A stretch of DNA of 44,378 nt from Candidatus Peregrinibacteria bacterium. GTDB taxonomy: Bacteria; Patescibacteriota; Gracilibacteria; UM-FILTER-43-11. A program made the position numbers and the translations under genes. Location: the NCBI GenBank assembly GCA_016932495.1, contig JAFGCR010000007.1, positions 1-44,378 on the forward strand. Reading direction: 5' to 3'. Of the stretch, positions 36,601 to 44,378 are shown in pieces. A model generated the notes under the pieces. It had not been told where the DNA came from and did no database searches. It saw nothing but the letters and a program-made list of their open reading frames with translations. Each line of letters begins with the position of its first letter. The first letter of the stretch is position 1.

Positions 36601-38932
36601 CCAGCGCCCCCGCGTACGGGGTAAGTGTTTTTCCTCCGAAGAAGGAACGGACGCCACCGGAACCTGTGTCGGCCTGCACCACGTACACTTGCCCGGCATT
36701 CATGTCACCGCTTAAACTGAGAAGCACCTGGGTAAATCCGGGCTGGACGGCAACAGAATCGATAGAAAGTCCGCCATCGATACCGAACGCGTTGGCGCTG
36801 ATGGTGGACTGGTCGATATTTTCCGAGAAAGTGACCATTGCTTTATCTTTTTCCGTCGCCTGAGCGCTTACCATTTCAAAGGTTTCAAGCGCGAAACCGC
36901 CTACCCCCATAGAAGGATTGGCGCCCACGCGAACCAGATAATGCTTTTCAGGATTAAACGCCTGACTGGTCACCACCACTAATTTCCCTTCACCGGTAAC
37001 CGACACATCGGAAACCGGAAGGGTGGTTTTACTTAAATTGTTGTCATAGCTCATCACCTCCACATCACCGGCGTCCACCGCGCCGAAGGCCACGGTGCCC
37101 GGACTGATCTCGAGGGTATTTTTGCGGGTGGCTTCCACCGCGCCGATGCCGTTCGGCCCGTTCACACTGCCATATTCCCAGACGGGCAGGCGGTTGTAAT
37201 CGGAGTCGACAGCCGTTTCGCCATTACCGGCATTGGTGTTTATTACCACCGTATAATTCATCTCATTGCCATCCGGGCTGTTCAGCGCTCCAAGCCCGGT
37301 AACCGTGATCGTACTTCCGCCGACCGTGTAATCAGTCAGATCGGCTACACTCACACTTTGGCCGGTGACGACAATATCACCAATGTCACCATTCGCTTCA
37401 ACATTCTCATCAAAAGTGAGGGATAAATTTGCGTTATCGGCGAACACCGCATCGATCAGCCGCGGGCCATTTTTATAACCGTTCAGCGCGATTTTGGAAA
37501 CGCCGATGACTGCATTGTCACTAGCGCGCCGGACCGCGTCATCCACGGTAACGATATAGGTATTCCGTTTCAAAAGGGCGTTATCCACAGTCAGTTCCAC
37601 CACGTCATCATTGGCAGTGGCATTAAGAACGGGGTTGCCGGCGCCACCCGCAACAGTAACTGTAAAGCTGCCCGCGCTCACGGACGCGACTTCCACAGGA
37701 TCGCTGAAAGCGATCTGGATTTTGTTATAAGCCGTGGCCTGGGCGCTCAGCATATTGAAATCACTAAGGCCCGCGGGCGCCTGCCCGAAGCCAAAATAAC
37801 TGGCTTGGCGGTAATCATCATCCAGCAGCCCATCCACATTTCCTTTCACCTCATTGCCCATCACACACAGAAGATAAGGGATGCCTGGGTTCTGGGCGGC
37901 TGTGGTGAGGACCACAGTGCTCTGGTCGTATCCCTGACTGAATCCGCTTTCCACATTTGAGGGATGAACGGACCCCTGACAACCATCTAAAAAGTAATCC
38001 CCCTCTTCAGAACCCGGCGTACCGATCTGACTGAGTAAATCAGAGAAACGGACGAGCACATGGGTGCTGTCGAGCGCTTCGGCATTCAGCACGCGCAGAT
38101 CTGCCTGGGTGATCAGATTAATGGAACCCGCGTCGATGGCGTCAAAATAATCACTGACCACAAACTGGTTATTGTCTTTTATGACCACTTCTACATCACT
38201 TGCTTCCATGGTAATGGTACTGCCGGCAGGACCGCTGACATCCACATTCAATTTAAATAAAGTCAGGTCGTTAGCATCCACCACCGCGCCATCGTTCGAA
38301 AAGAACGAGAGGATTACCTGGCCGGGTGTATTGGTATTCACCCCTTTTAGATCCGCGGATTGAAAAGCGGTAGTCTGGTCAAACACAATGGAGTTCTCGT
38401 TAAAGGTCATAGCGTTTACCGGCTCGTACTTCAGAGTGAACTGCATGCTGTGGATCTGTTCGGAGTCGCCGACATCCATTCCTTTTGTTTTAACCGCGAT
38501 ATTCCCGTTATCATCAGGGGCGGCTTCGTAATTCGGAATGTAAAGTTTTGCTCCGCCTGCCGGTACTTCCGCCAGTTCTGTAATCGCCGCCCGGAATATC
38601 TGAGGATTGGTATAACCCACATAGCCCGCACCCGCCAAAACCAAAGCGAGCAGGCTGAATAGGGTGTATTGTAACCATCGTCTTTTCGGACGGGCAGTTT
38701 CCGGTTCCGTTTGAGCCACAGGTTCAGCAGAGGCCTCGAGAGGTATCTCGGCTTGCGACTGACTCTGAGGAATGTTTTCCTCCATCGTAGATCCAGTCGT
38801 GGACCCCATTGTAGACCCGATAGTCGAATCATTTGTATTTTCGACTGGGTCAACGATTGGATCCTCCCCTGAACTTGATTCAGGGGGGCCCTCGATCGGG
38901 TTAAATTCTGTATTTAAGTTTTCGTTTTCCAT
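33659..38932 (-). CDS. Giant (1757 aa) TM-anchored surface protein: cohesin-like, repeated Ig/Big-like and TIG-like domains, C-terminal dockerin-like repeat
   Basis: N-terminal TM; LYIPNYEAAP cohesin-like start; many FSENV/VSV-type Ig repeats; AADLNGDGKVDFIDFTMFSSVYGQV. Confidence 0.85.
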   Translation of the reverse strand: MENENLNTEFNPIEGPPESSSGEDPIVDPVENTNDSTIGSTMGSTTGSTMEENIPQSQSQAEIPLEASAEPVAQTEPETARPKRRWLQYTLFSLLALVLAGAGYVGYTNPQIFRAAITELAEVPAGGAKLYIPNYEAAPDDNGNIAVKTKGMDVGDSEQIHSMQFTLKYEPVNAMTFNENSIVFDQTTAFQSADLKGVNTNTPGQVILSFFSNDGAVVDANDLTLFKLNVDVSGPAGSTITMEASDVEVVIKDNNQFVVSDYFDAIDAGSINLITQADLRVLNAEALDSTHVLVRFSDLLSQIGTPGSEEGDYFLDGCQGSVHPSNVESGFSQGYDQSTVVLTTAAQNPGIPYLLCVMGNEVKGNVDGLLDDDYRQASYFGFGQAPAGLSDFNMLSAQATAYNKIQIAFSDPVEVASVSAGSFTVTVAGGAGNPVLNATANDDVVELTVDNALLKRNTYIVTVDDAVRRASDNAVIGVSKIALNGYKNGPRLIDAVFADNANLSLTFDENVEANGDIGDIVVTGQSVSVADLTDYTVGGSTITVTGLGALNSPDGNEMNYTVVINTNAGNGETAVDSDYNRLPVWEYGSVNGPNGIGAVEATRKNTLEISPGTVAFGAVDAGDVEVMSYDNNLSKTTLPVSDVSVTGEGKLVVVTSQAFNPEKHYLVRVGANPSMGVGGFALETFEMVSAQATEKDKAMVTFSENIDQSTISANAFGIDGGLSIDSVAVQPGFTQVLLSLSGDMNAGQVYVVQADTGSGGVRSFFGGKTLTPYAGALAGYQTLAGQSDVQIESIDVNSGTELVLHFSGNLDANTVTPINIRIERFVQGGTEPLTITAVEMVDGSTVRLTTNNQVADANYFVGFVGVKDEQGLLLGNTRVLNFFGYTVPPVRIGNLTPNAVTNEVDQVIVVLGENLDTVVEARLGNTAVSITEQTQGALSLIVPAGFTSDIYDLTLVNQAGETEMMAQALAVTLPEQPMRIVSDNSRAIPNRVPPDGETEVTFWVQVEDPLDLANVDSVTIDLEQIGGSRAQEMEKDTGLQPRFKQYYTFTTTVDPVTPTQDEPYQLAVEAKKGAEAVQGTVSLYVTRDVLGSVAPVFDQVYVNPGTVPPDGLTEVTISAKVTDPDGANTITSVVADLGPLGIGFISLNKLDVAGQADEQVTGWYASDTFTIPEATQEKNYTLTVSASDTTGESSTADITLNVSTALTGPHIDPAHSYIGPRKSVPKDDKTPFSIHVMVGDPNGVADIDTVNAYFGTLGLSPVTLLRDPNASENAKKALYSSGDITIPPTTPMGVHEIEVIATDQGGGTGSIILQVDVTEKDMLGDAPLIFSDKSYTNPKLTKNDGQTPIALYAFVRDDDDDLDSVVVNLSGIGQVGAEAPADFQIQNTAPIVQPPAGGGMPQATCPTGSNTIVCMQPSFKEGRDGQWFVLPDVVVSSGTPASSQPYQVEVIATDLSGKTARGKIGVLVSDSEGFAADSRPPQVIAAVPVSDTAVEVVFSEEMSPLSLSSNGNDFVITARNDIAQALNILGATISATGDVVTLTTVAQEPGKEYVLSAGNQLTDLSGVSLVPGQTSRVFFKGFEDSAKPPVVHYVAATDVDTVEVEFQENLRPSSVKTGEGQSDYDITIFESESSAPLPVKAVRFIESGKLLEVKTEQQKSGQRYQLQIKDIASAAGIKLKSAVAKFFKAIKLRAIQQANLSNAADLNGDGKVDFIDFTMFSSVYGQVFINGGGAEDQGLSPIPADPDSTIPHNQPAN

Positions 38933-38962
38933 GATAAAGGGGGTTGGTTTTGTTTTTTTGGG

Positions 38963-40642
38963 TTAGTTTTGCTGGGTTACCTGATGAAACAATAAGACGA
39001 CATCAAATAACGTGACGCCGCCCAGGCCATCCATATTGGCGGCTCTGAGCTGGTTTTGGGTAGGCTGGATTTCGCCATTGGCGATCTGAAAGGCCAGCGC
39101 CACGTCTAAAGGGGAGAGCTGTCCGTCCCCGCTCACATCACCCGTGGCCGGCGCGCCTATATATATAGGTAGAACAGCGGTGGCCAATCGGCCTTGGGTG
39201 TCGGTGATCTCAAGAAGGAGCTTATAAGCGCCGTCGGTCAATTGGGCGTTTTCCGGCACATCCACGTTGATGCTGTAGACTTTGAAATACTGAAGGACGC
39301 CCTGAGCTTCCCCTTCCTGCGCCTCCGCATTGATGGCGGCCACTTCGTTGGCGGTAAACGGATCGGTGCTGAACACCACTTTATTCGGATCACTGTTGAT
39401 CTCGTTGTATGTATTAAATCCGGAACGGACGATCAGCGTGCGCATGTCCTGAATATCGGTAACCTCATCGGCATCACTGACCTTTACACTTAAATTAAAC
39501 CGGCCGCCCCGTTCTTCGGTCGCGGAGCCGATGATGCGAGCGTATTCAATAATAGGACCTGCCGGCACATTGACGGAAATCGTGTTACTGCGGACTATTG
39601 AGTCATCCGGGCGCTGAGCTTCGACAAATACTTCCGCCATTCCCGGCACATCGCCCCGTTCCAGCCGCCCGGCGGCCAAGGCCGCGTCGTTCAGGCGGTT
39701 CACGGGTTCAGCCACCCAGGTGACATCGCGGAAGTTGAGGGCTTGTGTGCCCGTTCCGCCTGCACCGTCATCGAATGTACCCGTAGCCACTAAACCAAGG
39801 CTGTCTGTGGGATGGACGGTCACGGCATCTTCACCCGGATATTCTTCGACTTCTAAACTGATAGCAAGAAGACTGTCGAAAACATTCAATACGCAATTTG
39901 GGAAACCGGTGTAACCTGCCGCACAAGTACCACAAGCCGGACCGCCGTAACCCTGTTCACAAACACAATTGCCATTATTCGGATCACATTCACCATAGTC
40001 CCCACAATCCACATTGGCGCATTCATCGACTTCCTCATCGACGATAATGGTAATCTGGCCAGTGCCGATAAAATTAATCGTATTAATGACCTGCGCCTGC
40101 GCGTTTTTGGCTTCGACCCAAATACTTGTTATATCAGTTGAATAACCTTCGGCCAAACCACCGCGAACGCTGAATTTTAATTTAAATAAGGTATCGCCGA
40201 CCACGGTACTGACAGGAGTAAGGGTTACGATCTGGACTTCCAGCCGATTAGTATCGGCATCTTCCTGTACAATCGTACAGCGGCTGATCATTGGACTTAC
40301 GATTTTCGTGCCATTAAAACTCATACAGTCATTAGCATTGAAAGTAATATCATCGGGGTTGTACCATAAATGAGCCTGAAGTGATAAAACCACATCACCG
40401 ATCCCACTTCCCCCCACCATCACCGAAACCGTGTCGGTGGACTGAGGCGAATGAGCGGTGTAGTTATCGGGGATATAAAGGGTGGTATTGGTATTGCTTG
40501 GGTTCCCCACCTGGGTCAGCTCTGCTTTGAACAAGCTGGTATTATGGGAAGCAAAATAGCCGACTAAGGCAATCCCGAGAATAACTACGATCCACAACAG
40601 GATCCGGATTAAATGATGATTTTTATTCATGTCTTCTTGCAT
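38963..40642 (-). CDS. TM-anchored cohesin-like + EGF-like + dockerin protein
   Basis: LYIPDNYTAHS; CANVDCGDYGECDPNNGNCVCEQGYGGPACGTC; TGDVSGDGQLSPLDVALAFQIANG...AANMDGLGGVTLFDVVLLFHQ. Confidence 0.85.
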   Translation of the reverse strand: MQEDMNKNHHLIRILLWIVVILGIALVGYFASHNTSLFKAELTQVGNPSNTNTTLYIPDNYTAHSPQSTDTVSVMVGGSGIGDVVLSLQAHLWYNPDDITFNANDCMSFNGTKIVSPMISRCTIVQEDADTNRLEVQIVTLTPVSTVVGDTLFKLKFSVRGGLAEGYSTDITSIWVEAKNAQAQVINTINFIGTGQITIIVDEEVDECANVDCGDYGECDPNNGNCVCEQGYGGPACGTCAAGYTGFPNCVLNVFDSLLAISLEVEEYPGEDAVTVHPTDSLGLVATGTFDDGAGGTGTQALNFRDVTWVAEPVNRLNDAALAAGRLERGDVPGMAEVFVEAQRPDDSIVRSNTISVNVPAGPIIEYARIIGSATEERGGRFNLSVKVSDADEVTDIQDMRTLIVRSGFNTYNEINSDPNKVVFSTDPFTANEVAAINAEAQEGEAQGVLQYFKVYSINVDVPENAQLTDGAYKLLLEITDTQGRLATAVLPIYIGAPATGDVSGDGQLSPLDVALAFQIANGEIQPTQNQLRAANMDGLGGVTLFDVVLLFHQVTQQN

Positions 40643-40657
40643 GGTTTAAGAAGGTTA

Positions 40658-42907
40658 TTACTGTTGAGATAAATAAAGGGCGACAAGTGCGACGATGTCA
40701 TCGAAATCAATGTCACCATCAGGGGCACCTTGAGGATCGATGTCATAACGAAGCATGTCGGCCTGCATCGGGTCTAAATTGCCGAGGAAAAACGCAATTC
40801 CCTGGACGACGTCATCAAACGTATAATTATTCACCACCTCCGGCGTGTCACACATGTCCCCTACGCCATCATTATCAGCGTCGAGCTGACCAGGGTTGGC
40901 AACATCGGGGCAGTTGTCGCTGTTGTCTCCGATGCCGTCATGGTCTTCATCGTGCCATTCGGTTGGATCAAGCGGAAAATCGTCAAAGTCATTTTCCCAA
41001 AGATCATTATCCATATCGGCATCACAAATATCCCCATAGTCATCATTATCCATATTGGATTGGTCGGGATTGTAAGTGTCCGGACAATTATCAAGATTAT
41101 TTTCATAACCGTCTCCATCCGTGTCTCCGATCTCCACGGTAATTCTGCCTGCTGTATTTTGGATAGGCCTTACACATTCTTCAGCTAATTCCTGACAAGG
41201 AGAAAAGCTGTCGATCAGCATCGATTGAGGTGAAAATAAAACATCAATCGTTTCTCCATCGTTTAAATCCTGAGAAAGAGTCACTTCGGCAACCAGTAAT
41301 ACATCATTTTCACTGATATTATTAATAGGTCCGAATAATGGGTTTTGCTGTGTGCCGAATACAACCGCAAAAGAATTTGAATTTGAATCATAAGTATGAA
41401 CAACTCCTTCTAAGGCTGTTCCGTTTAAATCAATGGTTACTGGTGGAATGATTTTACCAGTACCATACCCACCAAATCCCAACACAAGTAATTTCAAACC
41501 TTCCAGATCCTTACCTGCCTTTACCTCCAGGCGAACCGTTTCGCCTGACTCCGCGGTGTATCTATCTGGAATATATAAATCAACTGCATTATCGCAAACA
41601 TCTCCAATGCCGTCTCTATCGGTATCGGTTTGGTCGGCGTTGCTAACGGCCATGCAGTTGTCACAGGCGTTGCCAAATCCGTCATGGTCGGAATCCGTTT
41701 GGCTCTGATTTCCTATATCCGGGCAGTTATCACAAGCGGAGCCGATATTATCTTCATCTGTATTTGATTGGTCCGGGTTGCTTATGTTGAGGCAGTTATC
41801 TCCGTTATCGCCGATGCCGTCGTTATCCTGGTCATTCCATTCATCCGGGTCAAGCGGGAAGTCATCCACGGCGTCATTATGGCCGTCATTATCGTCATCC
41901 TGGTCACAAGTATTGCCGATTCTGTCTCCATCTGTATCCGTCTGCTGTGGATTACTGAAGTCAGGGCAATTATCCACATCCGCGCAAAAGCCGTCACCAT
42001 CAATATCATTGTATTCATCATCGGGGCATTCATCGCAAACATCTCCAATGCCATCATGGTCAGCATCCGTTTGATTGGCGTTGCTGACAGCCGGACAGTT
42101 GTCGCAGTCATCGCCGATCCCATCCTCATCCTGGTCATCCTGATAGCAGGTGTATACCCGGTTTACCAACATGCATCTCACATTATCCATCTCCGGGCAA
42201 TTATCGCAGACATCGCCAAATTCATCGGTATCGGAATTGGTTTGATCTGCGTTAGCAACCGTTCGGCAATTATCAACATCGGCACATACCCCATCTCCAT
42301 CTTGATCATTATTGGGATCATAATCACAGGCGTCACAGACATCGCCCAATCCATCATTGTCCGAATCAAGCTGGGTGGTATTAGCGATGGCGGGGCAGTT
42401 GTCGCAGGCATCACCAAAGGCATCATTATCGGAATTGATTTGGGTTTGAGTGGGAACCTGAGGACAATTGTCGCAGGCATCGCCCCAAGGATCTCCATCA
42501 CTGTTTGTCTGATTCGGATTATAAACATTGTCGCAGTTATCATTATTCGCGCAGCGACCATCATCATCCGCGTCATTATTAGCGTCATAGTCACAATCAT
42601 CGCAAACATTACCTAACCCGTCATTATCAGAATCAAGCTGGTTGGCATTAGCAATACTGGGGCAATTATCATCGCCATTGGGAATGCCGTCCCCATCGGA
42701 ATCCATCACCGGAATATTGGGATCGATAGGAGGATGATCGCCGAACGGATCATCCGGTGGATTGGTCTGGGCCCGGTACAAAGCGGTGTTTTCGTGGCCA
42801 TTGTATAAAATCACACCCCCGATCAGCAGGACTGCCAGGGCGGCCAGCAATGTGTATTTGCTTATTTTTTTGATATTCCCCTCTGAATTTTGATTTTTTT
42901 TCTGCAT
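40658..42907 (-). CDS. TM-anchored thrombospondin type-3 repeat + cohesin-like + dockerin-like protein
   Basis: Multiple DSDNDGLGNVCDDC / DNCPxIANxxQxDxDxDGxGDxCD repeats; LYIPDRYTAES; C-terminal DPQGAPDGDIDFDDIVALVALYLSQQ. Confidence 0.88.
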   Translation of the reverse strand: MQKKNQNSEGNIKKISKYTLLAALAVLLIGGVILYNGHENTALYRAQTNPPDDPFGDHPPIDPNIPVMDSDGDGIPNGDDNCPSIANANQLDSDNDGLGNVCDDCDYDANNDADDDGRCANNDNCDNVYNPNQTNSDGDPWGDACDNCPQVPTQTQINSDNDAFGDACDNCPAIANTTQLDSDNDGLGDVCDACDYDPNNDQDGDGVCADVDNCRTVANADQTNSDTDEFGDVCDNCPEMDNVRCMLVNRVYTCYQDDQDEDGIGDDCDNCPAVSNANQTDADHDGIGDVCDECPDDEYNDIDGDGFCADVDNCPDFSNPQQTDTDGDRIGNTCDQDDDNDGHNDAVDDFPLDPDEWNDQDNDGIGDNGDNCLNISNPDQSNTDEDNIGSACDNCPDIGNQSQTDSDHDGFGNACDNCMAVSNADQTDTDRDGIGDVCDNAVDLYIPDRYTAESGETVRLEVKAGKDLEGLKLLVLGFGGYGTGKIIPPVTIDLNGTALEGVVHTYDSNSNSFAVVFGTQQNPLFGPINNISENDVLLVAEVTLSQDLNDGETIDVLFSPQSMLIDSFSPCQELAEECVRPIQNTAGRITVEIGDTDGDGYENNLDNCPDTYNPDQSNMDNDDYGDICDADMDNDLWENDFDDFPLDPTEWHDEDHDGIGDNSDNCPDVANPGQLDADNDGVGDMCDTPEVVNNYTFDDVVQGIAFFLGNLDPMQADMLRYDIDPQGAPDGDIDFDDIVALVALYLSQQ

Positions 42908-42908
42908 A

Positions 42909-43985
42909 TTAATCGAGTTGGGTTACTTCGACCACCGCCCGAGCCGGATGGCTTTGCTGAGCCGTGTAAGGGTTATCGGCTTTCTGGAAAGCGCCGAAAA
43001 AGGAGAGGGCCAGAAGAAGGCCAAGGGTCATGGATAGACCTTCTTCAAGTAAGTTGAAATTGATATGCCGCACAATGGGAATATGGTTCCACAGGCGGGA
43101 GAAATACTGAAAGCGATTTTTGTGCGGGCCGGCTTCGCGCAGCATCTGCATGAGTTCGCGCTGGGCAAACTGCCCCCAGTTACGGGCATGCTGTTCCACC
43201 ACGATATAACGGATAGTGGCAAAAGTTATCAGCGTGATGAAGTAAACAGTCAGCGCCACGGCAAACACGCCGGCAAACACATACACCACCACCGCGCCGA
43301 TCACCGCGAACAGGGCCGCGATCGTGAGTTGGGCGGAGCTGACGTAATCTTCTTTTTGTTTGAAATAGATCTTGGTGCAGGCATGGGCAAAATAAAGCAG
43401 GCCGGCCGTAAGCGGTAAAGTGTAGGTAATGGGAGGGGTGAGTAAACTGAAATTCAGAATACTCCAGGAGCCGGTCAGGAGGCCGGGCGCTTTTACCATC
43501 AGGTTCAGGCCCCAGAAAGTGAAAAAGAACAGGGCCATCTGAATCATTACCATGGTGGCGCCGCGATGATGGATCTTTTCGTTCACATCGTAGAGTTTGT
43601 GAAGTTCATCCTCCGTTTGACTGACAGATAACTCCCCTTTGCTGAAACGGTCCACCAGTTTTTTGTGGAACAGGTGTATCTTTTTCTGTTTAAGCTGAAT
43701 GCGGAAACTCGGATACAGAAGAACCAGCTCCACCAAAAGCGCCAGCAGGATGATGGAAAGGAGAACGCTTTTGCCGGTCAAAACAAGTAAGCTGTTCATC
43801 ACCACCAGAAACCATTTGGCCACGACCGCTTTAAAGCCGGTGTAGACCAAAGGACTGGCCGCCACCGCGTGGAGCGTGCCTTCCACAGGCGGGTTTAAAA
43901 ATGAAGCGCTGCCCTGCACAAAAGCCAGGTAAACACTGAGGGCGAATAAGACAAGGGTGGTTAAAATCAGTCCGGATCGTTTCAT
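42909..43985 (-). CDS. Polytopic membrane protein, possibly divergent YidC/Oxa1-like
   Basis: LLYPSFRIQLKQKKIHLFHKKLVDRF ... ELHKLYDVNEKIHHRGATMVMIQMALFFFTFWGLNLMV resembles the YidC cytoplasmic-loop to TM region. Confidence 0.55.
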   Translation of the reverse strand: MKRSGLILTTLVLFALSVYLAFVQGSASFLNPPVEGTLHAVAASPLVYTGFKAVVAKWFLVVMNSLLVLTGKSVLLSIILLALLVELVLLYPSFRIQLKQKKIHLFHKKLVDRFSKGELSVSQTEDELHKLYDVNEKIHHRGATMVMIQMALFFFTFWGLNLMVKAPGLLTGSWSILNFSLLTPPITYTLPLTAGLLYFAHACTKIYFKQKEDYVSSAQLTIAALFAVIGAVVVYVFAGVFAVALTVYFITLITFATIRYIVVEQHARNWGQFAQRELMQMLREAGPHKNRFQYFSRLWNHIPIVRHINFNLLEEGLSMTLGLLLALSFFGAFQKADNPYTAQQSHPARAVVEVTQLD

Positions 43986-44378
43986 GTGTGTTTTTATTTT
44001 TTCGAAATTAAATCTTAATATTATAGCAAATTTTGCTCGATTTATCAATTCCTTGAAATTGACACGTCCAACTATTTATGGTGCCTGAAAAACAGCCTAA
44101 GCATTTCGGATAATTCTGGATTTTCGATCCGATTTTTTGTTTGCTGAAAATTTGACAAAAAAATCAAACGTTCAGACTGGCGGTTTTCCGGTCAACTCCT
44201 GTTTGACATTTTTTTAAATTATGAAGTCGGTTTTTTGTTTATGTAAAAGGAAAAAATGGGGAACATGAAAAAATAATTTTGTAAAATAATTTTGTACAAT
44301 AACCATTCCACCGGATTACAAAACCAATCCTCCTTTACGCTGTACTGCCTTCTTGCTGCCGTCTTTTTTCTGTGAAAC

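Noticed and set aside
41768-42616. 282-aa Ile-rich plus-strand ORF
   Set aside because: Shadow ORF opposite the thrombospondin type-3 repeats; low-complexity periodic composition comes from the antisense of D/N/C codons.
41580-42700. Regular repeats resembling a CRISPR or satellite array
   Set aside because: The period matches coding TSP3 Ca2+-binding repeats (DNCPxxxNxxQxDxDxDGxGDxCD); no constant repeat/unique spacer pattern.
44268-44298. Tandem AATAATTTTGTA repeat at the window edge, considered as origin/DnaA-type element
   Set aside because: Only two units, no DnaA box cluster or dnaA/dnaN gene visible; truncated by the window end.
1-44378. Alternative genetic code (UGA as Gly, as in some CPR lineages)
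   Set aside because: Several genes (e.g. B and G at TGATG junctions) end at TGA directly overlapping the next start, and conserved domains end at TGA; standard code fits.

Overview
The window is a 44.4 kb, gene-dense bacterial segment. TGA works as a stop codon, so it reads with the standard bacterial code. Overall gene style suggests a Patescibacteria/CPR-type organism (inference only). Housekeeping and transport genes: guanylate kinase, P-type ATPase, YibE/F-like, NhaA, LexA, an NSS/SNF symporter, a VirD4/HerA-like ATPase, an MBL-fold hydrolase, tRNA-Gln(CTG) and tRNA-Arg(CCT). Two accessory systems dominate. (1) At about 15.4-29.8 kb there is a tandem family of eight ~510-550 aa cysteine-rich proteins. 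Each has zinc-ribbon-like modules at both ends and two Cys-rich solenoid-like segments between them. The family forms two co-oriented blocks, each headed by a divergently transcribed ORF6N-domain regulator, and the second block abuts the 3' end of a tRNA-Arg. (2) At about 30.8-44.0 kb there is a surface-protein operon. It encodes several TM-anchored proteins with cohesin-like and dockerin-like domains (plus TSP3, EGF, FnIII and Ig/TIG-like domains) and a possible YidC-like membrane protein. Other notable items: a ~470-nt multi-hairpin RNA candidate with its own promoter and terminator; a structured 5' leader on nhaA; a LexA-boxed promoter driving membrane microproteins plus lexA; a GIY-YIG gene flanked by perfect 34-bp direct repeats of the lexA 3' end; and several dispersed palindromic repeats. 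All family calls come from reading the sequence, and no database searches were run.
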